Assembly (NCBI GenBank): GCA_964036665.1 | Contig: OZ038527.1 | Location: 8,215,835 to 8,279,834 of the forward strand | Origin: Gordius sp. MW1 | Lineage: Eukaryota > Nematomorpha > Gordioida > Gordea > Gordiidae | Reading direction: 5' to 3' | DNA length: 64,000 nucleotides | Part shown: piece after piece, positions 1-12,039 of the stretch | Layout: the number at the start of each line of letters is the position of its first letter | Numbering within the stretch: the first letter of the stretch is position 1 | Position numbers and translations under genes: made by a program | Notes under the pieces: model-generated | Seen by the model: only the letters and a program-made list of their open reading frames with translations | Databases searched by the model: none | What the model was told of the DNA's origin: nothing

Positions 1-26
1 TGATTTCTAATTTAAAATTTCGTTAG

Positions 27-2583
27 CTCTTCCCGACCCTCCGACAAATTTGAGGTTTCAAGATGTAATAACGCTGGAAAATACTATTCAACTCAGTTGG
101 GACGAACCTTTTAACAAAGGTAACGGCACCTTTTTAGGTTACTTGGTGGAGAGATGTGACGACTTCGGGCAAACCTGGGTCCCGGTTTCGACGATTCCCG
201 TATCTGGCAATTCTATCCGAATTCATGATTTAATCCCCGAATCAAATTACGAATTTAGAGTTTATTCCTTAAACGAAATGGGCAAAAGTATTCGGGCAGC
301 TCAGGTCACGAAGCGCAAAGAAGAGATTGCGTACCCTTTTAGTAAGCAACATTTATTTAAAAAGGATCGCATCCAAATGCTCAGTCAAAATTAATAATGC
401 TCATCCGTTTATGATATTACTACTGTCAATATTTTGTAATATAATTCGTTGTACAAATAAGGTGGGGTTGGTGTCACATTAAATAGGCTTTAAGAAAAAA
501 ATTTATTGTGTAAAGAAAATAGTTTGAATAAAGAGGTAATAAATATATAATACAAACGTTTACCTGCACCAAAGGTACTATTAATGATTTGAATTCGTTG
601 TATGAAAGCGGCTCACTTTACTTCATTATTTTTTGTTTGATTTCATCCCCATTTCTTTTCCAAATGATGGGCTACATTTGCCCCTAATATCGCCCACTCG
701 TTTTATCAAAAACGTAACAAATTATATTATCAGTTTATGATTGGTATTTATATGTGAGACGCCTTATATGATTTTCGCACGTAATCATTCGGTATCCGAC
801 GGAAACAAAGTTCTTGTCAAATTAGTATTAACATAGTCGACACAATAAAACTAAGCCAAATTAATAAGAATAAGTATCAAAATAAATTTTTCTCTTCGAT
901 TGAACGTCTTAGGGTGCCTCTTAATACGCGATTTTGAATCTAGATTAAAAAAGCAAATGCATGTTAAAACATAGCCGCGCCTTAATAGGAGCGTCACGTC
1001 ATTTTGTTCTATTTTTGTGTTTTTGCTCATAAAACAAATATTTATCCTTTAATTACGCTTATTAATGCATATTCATATGGTAACTAAACTAAAATTGTTG
1101 ATTCCACGAAATGTATATCGCATATTTAGACAAACAAAAATATGGCGCTTGAAGTTGAATCGTATATTATATCTTTTTTCTTCGACCAACCATTTTAATG
1201 CAGCACGCATACGCATATTTTTATGTAAATCTGAAAAATACAATATTTTGCAAAAGTCCATTAGTAGTACAAATAAAGGTCGGTTATAATCGAGTTTAAA
1301 CTTATACTTGAGTTATAACTAGTAAGAAATGTTATATAAATTTAGATGGCTCTATGGAAGTAATTCTGCCCTTACGAAACGTTTTTGTGATGGAAGGCAA
1401 ATCCCTTCATTTGGAAACTCATATAAAGTCACCAGTCAACTCAATAATCTGCTGGTATTATATTCATATATATCTGATTAAATTTGTTGCTGCAATCACC
1501 AGCATAAGTAAAATGTTTTTTTCACCCGTTTTCCATAGTTTAAAATATGCATAATTGCATGGGCATAACCATGATTTAAATTAAAGAAATTTTTTAAAAT
1601 TCGAACCAAAATTATGTTGAATATCTGCAAATTTTTTATTGGGGGGAGGGGTGGGTGATCTGCTTGTCCCTCGTCCCTTAGCTACGTCTATGTACATTGC
1701 ACAAAATAAAAGCTAAACTTTCAATGTTTTCGAAGGTTTAAAGATTTGATCGAAATATGCCCATCATCAAAATACACTATATTTACCATGGACTCTCGTC
1801 ATATTTTGATCGTCCACAATTTCGATGAATATGATCAAGGAGAATACACCTGTGTATGTCGCTACCTCGAAGATAATATTTCTACCAGTGCTACGATTCT
1901 TTTGAGAGGTAAACAACAAAATTGAATCTTTATACCCTCGTTTTTTTAAATTGTTTTTTATACGTTTGATTCGACTAATGCTTATTTTTGAATTACCTTA
2001 ACTGTTTTTCATCAATAACTTAACTTTTATTATATTAGAATTAACTCGCAATTTTAAAAACAAAAATTAATGGAGACATGGGCGTAGCCATGATTAGGGG
2101 GGGGGGGGTGGCGAGTTTAAAAGTTCAATTAGGGGGGGGGGGGTAAAACATAATTTTTTTTAATTTATAAGGATTTTTGCATTAAATATTTTTTTTTCGT
2201 CATTTAAGGCTGCCCCCCCCCTGGCTACCCATGAATGGAAATACATAATTTTTAAAATGAAGTCTTAACTCACTTTGTTTACTAATAACTCATAAAAATC
2301 ATTCACCCTTTCAACTTGAATTCTACATTTGAATACATTTTACCAAGATGCAAACAATATCTATGGATCAACATTACTAATACGAGAAGAAATGGGATCG
2401 AGACCATCTTCAAGACTTTCCTATACTTCTAGTCGCTTTTCTACAGGTTTCGAAAAAAGGCCAAGAGGGAATGAATCTCTTGGCAGATCAAAAAAAGCAA
2501 TTACCTTCGATTCGCCAGGTGTTGACAAAAATATTGAATCAAAAATAGATGGGGAGAGTGAAATTAATGGTAAAAATGCTTGA
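27..2583 (+). CDS. Titin/twitchin-like muscle protein, 3' part (Fn3 + Ig + Ser-rich tail)
   Basis: Four exons can be joined: 27-341, 1346-1454, 1736-1908 and 2348-2583, with the 5' part of the gene outside the window. Exon 1 is a complete fibronectin-III domain: PPTNLRF at its start, LSWDEP, GYLVER and YEFRVYSLNEMG near its end. Exons 2-3 form one I-set Ig domain: the EGKSLHLE strand, the Cys-Trp pair split by an intron (IIC then W), and DQGEYTC with the second Cys. Junction codons fit: A+AT gives Asn, TG+G gives Trp, G+AT gives Asp. The last exon adds about 78 residues rich in Ser and Arg and ends at TGA 2581-2583. A weak donor (gtaaaa) sits at about 2570, so the gene could continue, but no later domain was found. 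Fn3-Ig pairs of this kind belong to sarcomeric proteins such as twitchin, titin and obscurin; which one is not resolvable. Confidence 0.85.
2077..2233. mobile_element. hAT-like MITE, CATGGGCGTAGCC family
   Basis: A 157-bp element starts CATGGGCGTAGCCA and ends in the inverse, with G-rich and C-rich tracts inside. It is flanked by aatggaga (2069-2076) and aatggaaa (2234-2241), a 7/8 target duplication. It lies in the last intron of the titin-like gene. Confidence 0.8.
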
Positions 2584-3549
2584 AAATGCCTTTTAAATTC
2601 AATTTAGTATGATATTTTGAAAGATTTCCATATTTACTAATTCCAAACCATGTTTGTTTTTAAAACACAAAAAACAGTGCTAATTACTTTATTTTATTTG
2701 TTAATTGTCATATTTGAGTATATATTAAGATTAACTAATTAATAACATTTAAACTCCATGTAAACAAAAAAATATTTATTTTTATACGTTTAGACGAAAA
2801 CCAATAAATGGGCACATTAAAATGGTTATATTTTTTCGTAAAAATCATTATTTCTTTCTTTGGGTAATCAAAATGCCTTAATTATTTCCGCATTATGTAT
2901 GTTAAAAGTTTGCCGTTTTACGTATTTACTTACATTATTCGATACTTTATGTGAAACTTATTTAATCATCGGTTTAGAATTGCATTTGATATTGAAATAA
3001 ATTTTTAACAATTTGTAATAAATGATGTTGGAACTTGATTTACTTTGTTTCAAATGTGAGAAAATTTTGAATTATTGTGTAAAACAGATTAGAATCAGAA
3101 TCACATAAATATAAAAAATAGGGCTTTAATATGGGGTGCATTCTACATTACTCAATAATATGTTCGTTAAAAAATTATGTTAAACGTTATAGCAATTTAG
3201 ATATCTTTTCAAACTTAATAAGATCCAAGAGCATTCGGATATTAAGGCGACTTTAATGTTTGTTAAGTCCAAAATATTTAAGTTAAACCCGGCAACCTAA
3301 TTAACATGATATTTGTTGTATAAGCTGGCCTTATTTACCGTTAATTAATATTTTAGAGAGATTCTAGCCTTTGAACACAATGAATATGCAGGAAAAAATG
3401 TGTACCCGTGACAAGTAATTTGTTCATAATTTGAAAATCAGTTTAGTCGGCTTAGTTGATCGTGGCAATTTCTATTGTATCATCATTTATAATAATCATA
3501 TCAGAACAAAATTATGTCAATTGATTTTAAGTTTTAGCTAACGTTTTAA
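2584..3549. other. Intergenic, nothing recognised
   Basis: AT-rich sequence after the stop codon of the titin-like gene. It may contain that gene's 3' UTR. No exon, repeat family or RNA gene was recognised. Confidence 0.4.
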
Positions 3550-4866
3550 CCCTCCGTTGGTCAGGTCAAAAATGCTAACACGGATGGCAAAGGAGGTCAT
3601 AATGACCCCAATCTTTAAATAGTTATAACTTGGTTGTAATATAATATAAAATTTTCAAATTTTAAATGCTTAATCTTTAAACTTTTATCCCTAAAATATA
3701 TTTATTGGTTATAAATTTATATCCATAATTAATTAGTTCGACTACCAAAATTCTCGTCTATGTGACTAATTTGGCTCATACCAAATATAGCTTCTTTAAT
3801 TTTATTGTTTAATTAATATGATCATATAAAATAAGGTTGCAACTATTAATATAGAAAATCTGACAGAAAAAAACCGCAAAACAAAAAAATAGAGCTGTCC
3901 AAACTTAAAGAATATTTGACTGTTTATTTTTTGAGACAGAGTTTCCATTGTTTGTAATCCATTTCATAATTTTCAACTTCATTTTAAATTTTTATACTTG
4001 AACTACATAGACGGCCAGATTGGAGAATATGAAAAAATGTAATATCTATAAAGATATTAGATTTTGTGTAAAAAATGACATTTCTTAAGATCAAAAAGAA
4101 TGTTTTAAGTTACTTTATTATAGGCAATAATAGTATGTTCATAAATTTATGATTTTTTAGTCTTTTAGATTACTAAAATAATATTAACTATATAATAAAA
4201 ACTCCTTAAACTAATTCTAATGTTTATTTTTAGGACCTTTAGATAAAATGTTATATTTTTTTATATATACCATCTTCAAGCTAAGAACTATCAAAGATAT
4301 TGCACTTTCAAAAATTATAATGTTAAAATTAAAACATCTAAGTCGCAGGAAAATTTACCGAAATGAGCACTTTGAAATACCATTAGGAAAAATAAACATG
4401 CTAATATTTGAGTTTAGAATTTAAATATTTCAGATGGAAAGAAATGTATATAAAAATAAACATGGGCTTAGCCAGCTTTGGAATTAGAGGGGGGCAAAAA
4501 TGATCTATGGAGGGGCAAAATGATCCTTTTTTAAAATTTTATCCATATTTTTAATGAATTTTACCGAAATTTTGGGTTTAGAGGGGGACAGCCGCCCCTC
4601 CCTGCCCCCCCCCTTGGCTACGCCCATAAAATATACCTTATAAATCGGTTTGGAATAATGGTTGTATATATTTAAAAAATATAGAAACTTTTTTTATTTC
4701 ATATTGTGGAAAGTGGAGTCCTGGAAGGCCCCAGGCATTAAAAATTGCCTAATAAAAACAAGCCAACTTTTGCAGAGATATATTAGGTAAGAAAATTACT
4801 AACCCAATTTGTACAGCATTTTTAACCGGTTTGGAGTCATCATGACCACACCTAACCTATGGAGTG
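3550..4866. mobile_element. Non-autonomous piggyBac-like element (TTAA target)
   Basis: This 1317-bp AT-rich element starts CCCTCCGTTGGTCAGGT and ends with the inverse ACCTAACCTATGGAGTG. TTAA lies on both sides (3546-3549 and 4867-4870). A second, inverted copy of the family is at 53074-54729. No transposase is visible, so it would depend on a partner. TTAA targets are diagnostic of the piggyBac superfamily; that assignment is inferred from the target and termini only. A CATGGGCGTAGCC-family MITE is nested inside it. Confidence 0.75.
4461..4627. mobile_element. Nested MITE, CATGGGCGTAGCC family
   Basis: It starts CATGGGCTTAGCC, ends GGCTACGCCCAT and has the usual internal aggggggcaaaa and C-rich blocks. 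It sits inside the piggyBac-like element, so it inserted later. The flanks match only partly (aaaata). Confidence 0.75.
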
Positions 4867-4870
4867 TTAA

Positions 4871-5868
4871 TTAGTTTAGGGGTGTCTTGTCAGGGTTAAT
4901 AATTTAGTTTATATCTGCCGGACTCAACAACAAATAGCAATGCCAAGTTTTAACGCTTACACTTTTACCATAGATCCCATCTTTAATATTTAACATTTAT
5001 AACGTGTATATAAATCTAGATTTGCAGAAGAGGATGAAAATGACATTTTACAGAAAAAATAACTATCTTTTAATAAACATTTTTTGCTAAGAGCCCTTCA
5101 AATGCAACATGCAGGCGATTTAACGTTATCCCCAAAAGAAATATATTTTAACCCCTAGAGAAACAAAAAAATGCATCCAGTGGCCCAGAACATTCAGTTA
5201 AAAACTTCCGTCACTAACATTAGAACACGATTTAATAATGCCCACCCTGAAAAATTAATGACAACAGAAATTTTTAAAGGTCCAGCATCACCTCAACAAA
5301 ATGGAATAGTGAATAATGAATCTTAGAAATATGTAATTAGCAATAATTTATTTCTGATAAATCAAGCAACGGCATTGAGGGGAGAGGAAAGTGGTGTGGA
5401 TAGCTAAAATTAATGCCTTAAAATTTAAGTTTCATTTTTTTAAAGTTTGACATTGTCAGATGCAATTTTTGTGGGGAAGGGGGGGGGGGGGTGACCAAGA
5501 GTTAATAATTAGGGCGGAATATATCGTTAAGGTAAAGTTTAAATATTGTATTTAAAAAGTGAGATAAAATGTTACTGAGGTGCAAAATTAAATTTTCTTG
5601 TATTTAAACTATTACAATCAGAAAATAATATATTTTCCTTAGCCAGCTTTGACTATAATTGCATTACAAGGGTAATGTTGAACAGAATTGGAATTTATTT
5701 AACAAAAGCACGTGTGTGAAGAATAATGCATTTTAACAAGTAACAACTTTATAACAATGTTAGCGCCACGCTATAGCACTAGCGCTTTAAGTGACTAATA
5801 GCTTTAGCACCTACTAAACGCTATTTTCTTGACTCGGTATATGCATTAAATTATAACGAATTATACAT
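4871..5868. other. Intergenic, nothing recognised
   Basis: AT-rich sequence with a 13-G tract at about 5478-5490. No gene or clear repeat family was seen. Confidence 0.4.
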
Positions 5869-6800
5869 AAATTGCATAGCAATTAGTATTAATGTTTTTC
5901 TAATGACCTGGCTGGTTACCGAGTACCAATAGTTCCCGTGTTTTTGGTGTCTCCTTTCTGTTGTGCCTTTTCGGGGATTTGACCTTCCGCACATTGGCAT
6001 CGGGTGCCAAATGGCGATATCCTTCGCAAAAGGCCATAGAGGGCCTGACTCTCGTGTGACGCTCCGCCTGCGGATGGCGTAGCACCCTCCCTACCAGCTC
6101 TTAGTCTGCGAACGTCTAAGGCGGTCTAGGGGGTATGGTACTTTGATTGGGGCTGTCCGCGGGACCCCTTGGTTTGTTGATTCGCGTCACTAACACTTTT
6201 CCGGCTAAACCGATGGTTAGGCCACGCTGTTTCCAAACCGCGTTGCCATGACAACCCGTGTTAGGTCTAGCCGCCTCCTGATGTGATTATGGCCTTACCT
6301 CCTTTAGTGTGGGTCCATCTCGCGATTTTTCGTCATCTTGATGGTCCATATATTACGTAATGCTCAAACCTAGACCTCCACTTCGACCCGATCTGCGATG
6401 CATTCCATCTAAAAAATATAAAACAATTATAATATAAATATAGATTGTAATTGTTCCACGTGGCGCACGTGTCGACCTGGAAAAGTTAGTACTTCTATCT
6501 AGCATATATTAAATCCTTTTGAGATGGGATTGTAACTTCCAGCCTTTTCTCCTTTCCTAAATTACCCATAGAGCATCACCGAATATTTTTTCTTGCCGGT
6601 TGATGTCGAGTTCCGCTATGCTTATTGTAGCAACGTACTTACTGGTGTGGTAAACTGCATACAAACAATTCGCTAACTGGTTGTCGAGAAGGAAACTACG
6701 GAGCCACATTTGGCATAGCCGATAAGCCAAGTAAGTAATAGGAAACTCGATACCACTTAACAAAGTGTCTTTCCACCTGAAACAGGTAGACTAATGATCA
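5869..6800 (-). repeat. GC-richer block, possible old retroelement fragment
   Basis: This block is clearly richer in GC than its surroundings up to about 6430. It has short open frames on the minus strand (for example 5900-6085 and 6557-6763) that resemble no family I recognise. Its left edge is the recurring motif AAATTGCATAGCAATTA, which also borders repeats near 55.5, 57.3, 57.6 and 62.4 kb. It may be part of a LINE or a Helitron-like element. The composition change is visible; the identity is not established. Confidence 0.35.
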
Positions 6801-7028
6801 GGTGACCTCATCATTAATTTGTTATAGGCCAGGCCTTATTTCTACAATTAATAAGTTTTTGAATAGAAACTAGCTTTGAACACAAAGAATTTTATCTTGT
6901 TAGAAAATATAGTCAAATATTTTGTCCTAATTTGCAACTTAGTACAACTCGGCTTTGGGTTACAAATTATTGGGGCGATTGCTATATACCATAACACTCA
7001 ACGATCTAATCAACAAAAAAGTTTATAA

Positions 7029-7268
7029 TAGAGAACTCCACTGGTGACCCGAACCCGATGGTTGAAAATTGTTAAAATGTTTTCGGGTCGGGTTCGGGAT
7101 GAAAATTTTGAAATGTTTTCTGGTCGGGTTTGGGTTGAAAATTTTGGAATGCTTTCAAGTCGGGTAAGGGCTAAAATTTTTTTAATCGGGTGGGGTCGAG
7201 TTCGGGTTGAAAAATTAAAAAAAATGGGTCGGGTTCGTGTTGAAAGAAAGTGACTTTGCAGTTCTCTA
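7029..7268. mobile_element. hAT-like MITE, TAGAG family, CGGGTTCGGG-rich
   Basis: It begins TAGAGAACTCCA and ends TGCAGTTCTCTA. The interior consists of repeated variants of 'tcgggttcgggttgaaaatttt'. The flanks gtttataa and gtgtaaaa match at 6/8 positions. Related copies lie at 8717, 40664 and 51072. Confidence 0.65.
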
Positions 7269-7370
7269 GTGTAAAATTTGATTTTGGCAATTAGCTAACA
7301 TTTTGATTAGTTTGTGAGTGCCGAGTCAGGATCAAAAGTTTCATTGCTTTGGCTAATCTTTAATCGTAAG

Positions 7371-7477
7371 CAGAGGTGAGATTTGTTTAAATTTGTCTGC
7401 CCGAACCAAGCCCGGCCCAATTTTTCAACTAAATTGGCCCACGGGCCACGCAGCGGGCCGGGCTTTTCTAGTCTTTG
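7371..7477. mobile_element. hAT-like MITE with perfect 8-bp target duplication
   Basis: This 107-bp element, CAGAGGTGAG...TAGTCTTTG, is rich in GGCCCGGC. It is flanked on both sides by atcgtaag (7363-7370 and 7478-7485). Its left terminus resembles CAGAGGTCAGATTTGTTT, present in inverse at about 38015-38035. Confidence 0.75.
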
Positions 7478-7485
7478 ATCGTAAG

Positions 7486-8716
7486 TATGTATATTTGCCT
7501 GACTCAGCAGCATGGCTTAGTTTTAAGGCTTACATTTTATACATATTTAAATTTTAACATTTATATTTATAACGTTATCCATTAAATGCAAGAGGAGCTG
7601 GTAGCCTTTTGATTCCGTAAAGTAATCGAGAAATTGTATAATATTAAGCGGAACAGTGATTTAAAAACTGAGGTTTTAATAAAATGAGTTAATTACACCC
7701 TTCACGTTATTATTGGTTGAGGCTTAAAATTTTAAGCTTAATAGCGTAAACAAGTTTCCCCGGTTATTTCTTTAGCAATATAAATTGCTTATTAACCATT
7801 TTCAGGCCCGACCGAAAATTGATTGAAACGATGGCTGACTAAACGTTGTTTATTGCCTTCACCTCTGCACTTTGGGGAATTTGACCGTGAGTAAAAGGCG
7901 AGGCAGCATTCAAATGTTGAGATGTTTTCCAATTGTGGAAAAAGACTTTACAGAAAGTCTCGAGAGATTTACTAGGCAGGTCACGCCCCTCCCCCTCCCA
8001 GCGGGCACAAATACAACGTTGGATACCACATAAATTTTCCCAGCCTTGATTAGAATTAAAATATCGCTTTTACAATATGGGTGTGGCGAATTGTAGTATA
8101 TATCTATCTTCTAAACAACTTTATATTATTTATCTAGGCAAAAAAAATAAGTTAATTTCCCTCGGGAAACACCTCTCTGTCAAAGCTTTCGATGCGTATA
8201 GGTATATTTTTAAATTGGGACGTCCGTCGTGGTCGTGGTGTGCTACTACTACACGTTCACAATCTTTCGATCGGAAATTAGTTAATACCCTGAAATAAAT
8301 GGAGTATTAAATGGCTTTGGGATTTGGAATTCCCCAGGTATTTCGTAACCCATGCATACCCTTTTTGTAATGCTCACCAAAATGAACCCTCCCCTGCTAT
8401 TATCATTACTTTCTTGAAATCCCATTTAGTGAGGTTCGCTTAAGCTCATTAATAATTGTGGTAAAAATATGAAAGATATGACTAAAATTGTTATAAACAA
8501 CTTTACAACTTGTCTTTATTTCCAATAACAATCATTAAACCATATAACAACGTAGTGTGGTATAGCAATTTATTAATACTGACGAAAAAGCTTCGGTATA
8601 TTAAATAAGTGATTGCAATGGGGAAGCATGCAATTAAATAAGATGTTGACTAATCATGTGTTTGCTAATTTCCTCCTAGAAAAAATATAAAATGAATTTA
8701 AGGATTAATAAGATTA
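7486..8716. other. Intergenic, nothing recognised
   Basis: AT-rich sequence with short open frames only (for example 8077-8298), none resembling a known protein. The missing 3' exon(s) of the zinc-finger gene should lie below 9981, but I could not find them here. Confidence 0.4.
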
Positions 8717-9763
8717 TAGAGATCTGCAACGGGCCGTTTTCAGAAGGTCGCCCGCCCGTACCCGTTTTCAAAATTCAAAGCCCGTCCGTAATTTTTTTCA
8801 ACACTTCAGGCCCGTCCGTAAATTTTTAAGGCCCGTTCGAGCCCGTCCGTAAATTTTCCAGGCCCGTTTGTACCCGTTTAGAAAAACGTCAAGCCCGACC
8901 AGCCCGTTTGAATTTTTTTAAAAGAACTTAGCGCCCGGCCCCATCAAAAATTTCACAAAATTTTATTTTTTGACATATTCATAAAAACATCAATAATTAT
9001 GATGTAAAAGTAATAAATCATCAATTATTTCTGCAGTTAATACATCCAAAAATTTTCAATGTAGTACTACCATCCAATTGCTTTAAAAAATTACAGGAGA
9101 ATATTCCACTTCCAACAATTTTATTTTATTTGATTAATTTAAGTTAATACACCTAAAAAGTTAGAATTTAGTATTACCATTAAATTTATATACTTTAATA
9201 AAATTAAATGATAATATTCAACTTTCAATAAACAGTTTCCATTGATTTGATTAATTTATATCAATTTGCACTTATGTTTTAGATAAGAACAAAAATATTT
9301 ATTAAATTATAAGGCCCTAATAATAATTATACCTGTAAATTTGTGATAAAATTAAACACAACGGTGCATTGTAACTTTGTAATGGAACTTAATTTTAAAA
9401 GAATATACGAAGCTATAATCTTAAATTAGTAAACGAAAAAATAAAAATGTTTTAAAGTCAAATTTGGCGCTTAAAAGAGGAATGAATGCTACAGGATATA
9501 CAAAAATTAGAGGTTAAAATCATTAAACAATTAATAATCTATATATTTAATATAGTCTGACGTTTAAACCTGTAATTCCATGACCGTTTATTGGCCCGTT
9601 CAAGCCCGTTTATAAAATTTCAGGCCCGTTCAAGCCCGTTAAAAAAATCTGAGGCCCGCTCGAGCCCGTTCTATTATTGTTAAGCCCGTCCGGGTCCGGC
9701 CCGTTAAAATTTTTATGATAGCCCGTCCGTACCCGCCCGCGGACCTGCCCGTGCAGATCTCTA
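8717..9763. mobile_element. TAGAG-family hAT-like element with clustered GCCCG(T/A)CC subterminal repeats
   Basis: Termini are TAGAGATCTGCAACGGGC and, in inverse, GCCCGTGCAGATCTCTA. Each end carries about 200 bp of repeated 'gcccgtccgta' and 'gcccgttcaagcccgtt' motifs around an AT-rich core of about 650 bp without coding capacity. The target duplication is degenerate (ataag shared). It is larger than the other family members. Confidence 0.7.
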
Positions 9764-9980
9764 ATAAGCAATATGAAAATTATTTGAGACAGTTCGGGTC
9801 TACTATTAATACATACTTATTTATACTAATTAAAACCGCTTTTATCTGTAGAAATTAATTTAAACTTTTATAGATATTTTTGACCTTAATCAGTCAAGCT
9901 AATTTGTCCTATCAAAATATGGAAAAAAGTTGATAGGGGTTGAGATTGATTAAATGTAATGACGGTCTGAGCTTTCTTAC

Positions 9981-12039
9981 TTGCGAATCGTATTCACTAT
10001 TACAAATATTGCAAATGTAAACGTGACACACGTGCTCTTTGATCAAGTGATTCAAAATTGACCTTTGGCTATTCAAAGAGAAAGAATGTTGCTGATCCAA
10101 CATTGCTCTTGCCCGGTCAAATGCATCGTCCATGGGAGAAAAGTTGCTTAAGTTGTCGAGGTGGTTTGCATTTTTCCAATCATATCCTGGACTATGGGGG
10201 AAAAGGGAGAGAAAATTTTGAGCTGCGTGAAATGAGCTAGAAGCCCAACGCAAATAATAATCGTCGCGATGGCGTTCCTCTACAAATAAATCAAAATATA
10301 TGGTTTTAAAGATAATCCATCAAACGCGGATAGAGGAGTACTCATGGGCGTAGCTAAGGAGAGGGGGCAGGGAGGGGCGGCTGCCCCCCGCTAAATCCCA
10401 AAAATTTGTTTAAATTTATTAAAATTATGGCTAAAATTTCAAAAAATAATCATTTGCCCCTCTTATTGCCCCCCTCTAATTCCAATGCTGGGTACGTCCA
10501 TGGGAGTACTATAACCGCTTTAAAATTGAAGGCCATGCCATACAGAATATATAACAAACAAAAATAATCAAAGATTATAAATTCACAAAATCAAAACTTT
10601 TTATAACCCAACGCCAAAAATTTTTAAATTCTGACTCGACCCGTTTAATTTTCTTTTCCCTATGCCCTTTCCTCAAAAGTTTAAACTAACCTTCCAAACT
10701 AGTTGGGTACGGAAAAGGCCATGGTATTTGAATAATCCTATCTCCTTTATATCTAACGGGCTTATTATAAGGTTCGAAAGTTGTTTCATTTTCAGTCAAA
10801 GGTGAGGCTAGTGATGGGTTATTGTTATCTTTGTTACCCATTTCAATCAAATTTTTGTGAATGTCTTCATGCTCATCTCTAATACCTGCACTTTCGAATA
10901 CATGGGGACAGTAGGAACATTTGAAAGCATCTAAAAGCTTAGACTCATTTAGTTCTCCGTTTAATTTTGCGGCTTCCGATAGATTATTATAAACTTTCTT
11001 GTTGGAAATATTTGAATCCTTTGCATTCCTTTTGTCCGAATCGGTATTAAAGCTATGGTTGGTGATATTTTTTAATGAATATGATGCCGATTCCGGGGAA
11101 AATTTATTTATCATATCAGAGTTTTGGTTGAGGTCTATGGGAACTGGACGAACATTTAGTAAACCTTCATTCACAGTTTTTAAATCATTTGAGAATGGAG
11201 AAGGAATATATTTTAAAACATAAGCACGGTCAAATTCTTGCATCGTAGCGTTGGCGGCGTTATTTTCGTAAAAAGGAAAGGCATTTTGACCATTAAAAGA
11301 AGCTTGATATAAGTTTTTCATCATATTCAATGGCATCGGGAAATTTTTGTTTTTATCGAATGAAAATCCAAATTTACTCAGATTGCAATGATCAAATGAA
11401 TCGTATGTCGGTATGCCTGGTCTCGCATCCAACATAGTGCCGTTTTTGGTTATCAAATTTTGTAAAAATTTACGCTCTTGTTTAATCTTCTCAGGCGAAT
11501 GGGTAGGGGGGCTGTGAAATGCTTGTGGATATGGTTGCGAATGCAAGAGATCCAAGCAACTAAAGCGATTTTGGCAATCGTCACACCAAAATAAGCGTCG
11601 ATCTAAGTTAGTTAATGAAATATGTTAAAGTTAGTGACAAAAGCATTTAATATATACACATTTATTCAAATTTACCCAGGTCATGGTTTTTCCCATGGTT
11701 CGTAGGGCGTGAGGGTTTGCGGCTACAGAAGGGTGTTAAACAATATCTGCAACTAGGTGGACCATCCATGTAATTTGGGAATATATTTTTTGCAATAAAA
11801 GTACCTGGCCAAAAAGGCCCAAACCGATTATCCCAAAATAAATTGTGTTTTTTAGAAATGGGGTGATCATTATGCATTTGAGTTTGGGTGAAAGAATGCC
11901 TCCTTTTGAGATTACGGCATTTTCTACTAGACAAGAGATCGGGTGGCGTTGAAAATGATTTTGATGTTATAAATTTGCCTAAATTATCCATCCTGCCACA
12001 ATTTACTTTTCGATTGCTTAAACTATTGGTTTGCTGCAT
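9981..12039 (-). CDS. C2H2 zinc-finger protein (3' end not found)
   Basis: Exons on the minus strand are 12039-11676, 11602-10691 and 10279-9981; junction codons are G+AT (Asp) and G+AG (Glu). ATG 12039 has an in-frame TAA 15 bases upstream and A at -3, so it is a plausible start. The 525 readable residues hold spaced zinc-finger-like units: C97-x2-C100...H115-x3-H119, C128-x2-C131...H142, and a canonical C350-x2-C353-x12-H366-x3-H370 inside FKCSYCPHVF. A last unit, YICNICNSEYDSQ, is cut by the donor caa|gtaaga, so its histidines must lie in an exon below 9981. Between fingers the protein is low-complexity, Asn/Ser-rich and probably disordered. It is likely a nuclear DNA- or RNA-binding protein. 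I cannot name an orthologue. The MITE at 10343-10502 lies in its second intron. Confidence 0.75.
10343..10502. mobile_element. hAT-like MITE, CATGGGCGTAGCC family, perfect TSD
   Basis: A 160-bp copy with termini CATGGGCGTAGC and GTACGTCCATG. It is flanked by ggagtact on both sides (10335-10342 and 10503-10510). It lies in intron 2 of the zinc-finger gene. Confidence 0.85.

Noticed and set aside
7044..7253. 69-aa frame with repeated GRVR motifs
   Set aside because: It is a translation of the CGGGTTCGGG repeats of a MITE, not a protein.
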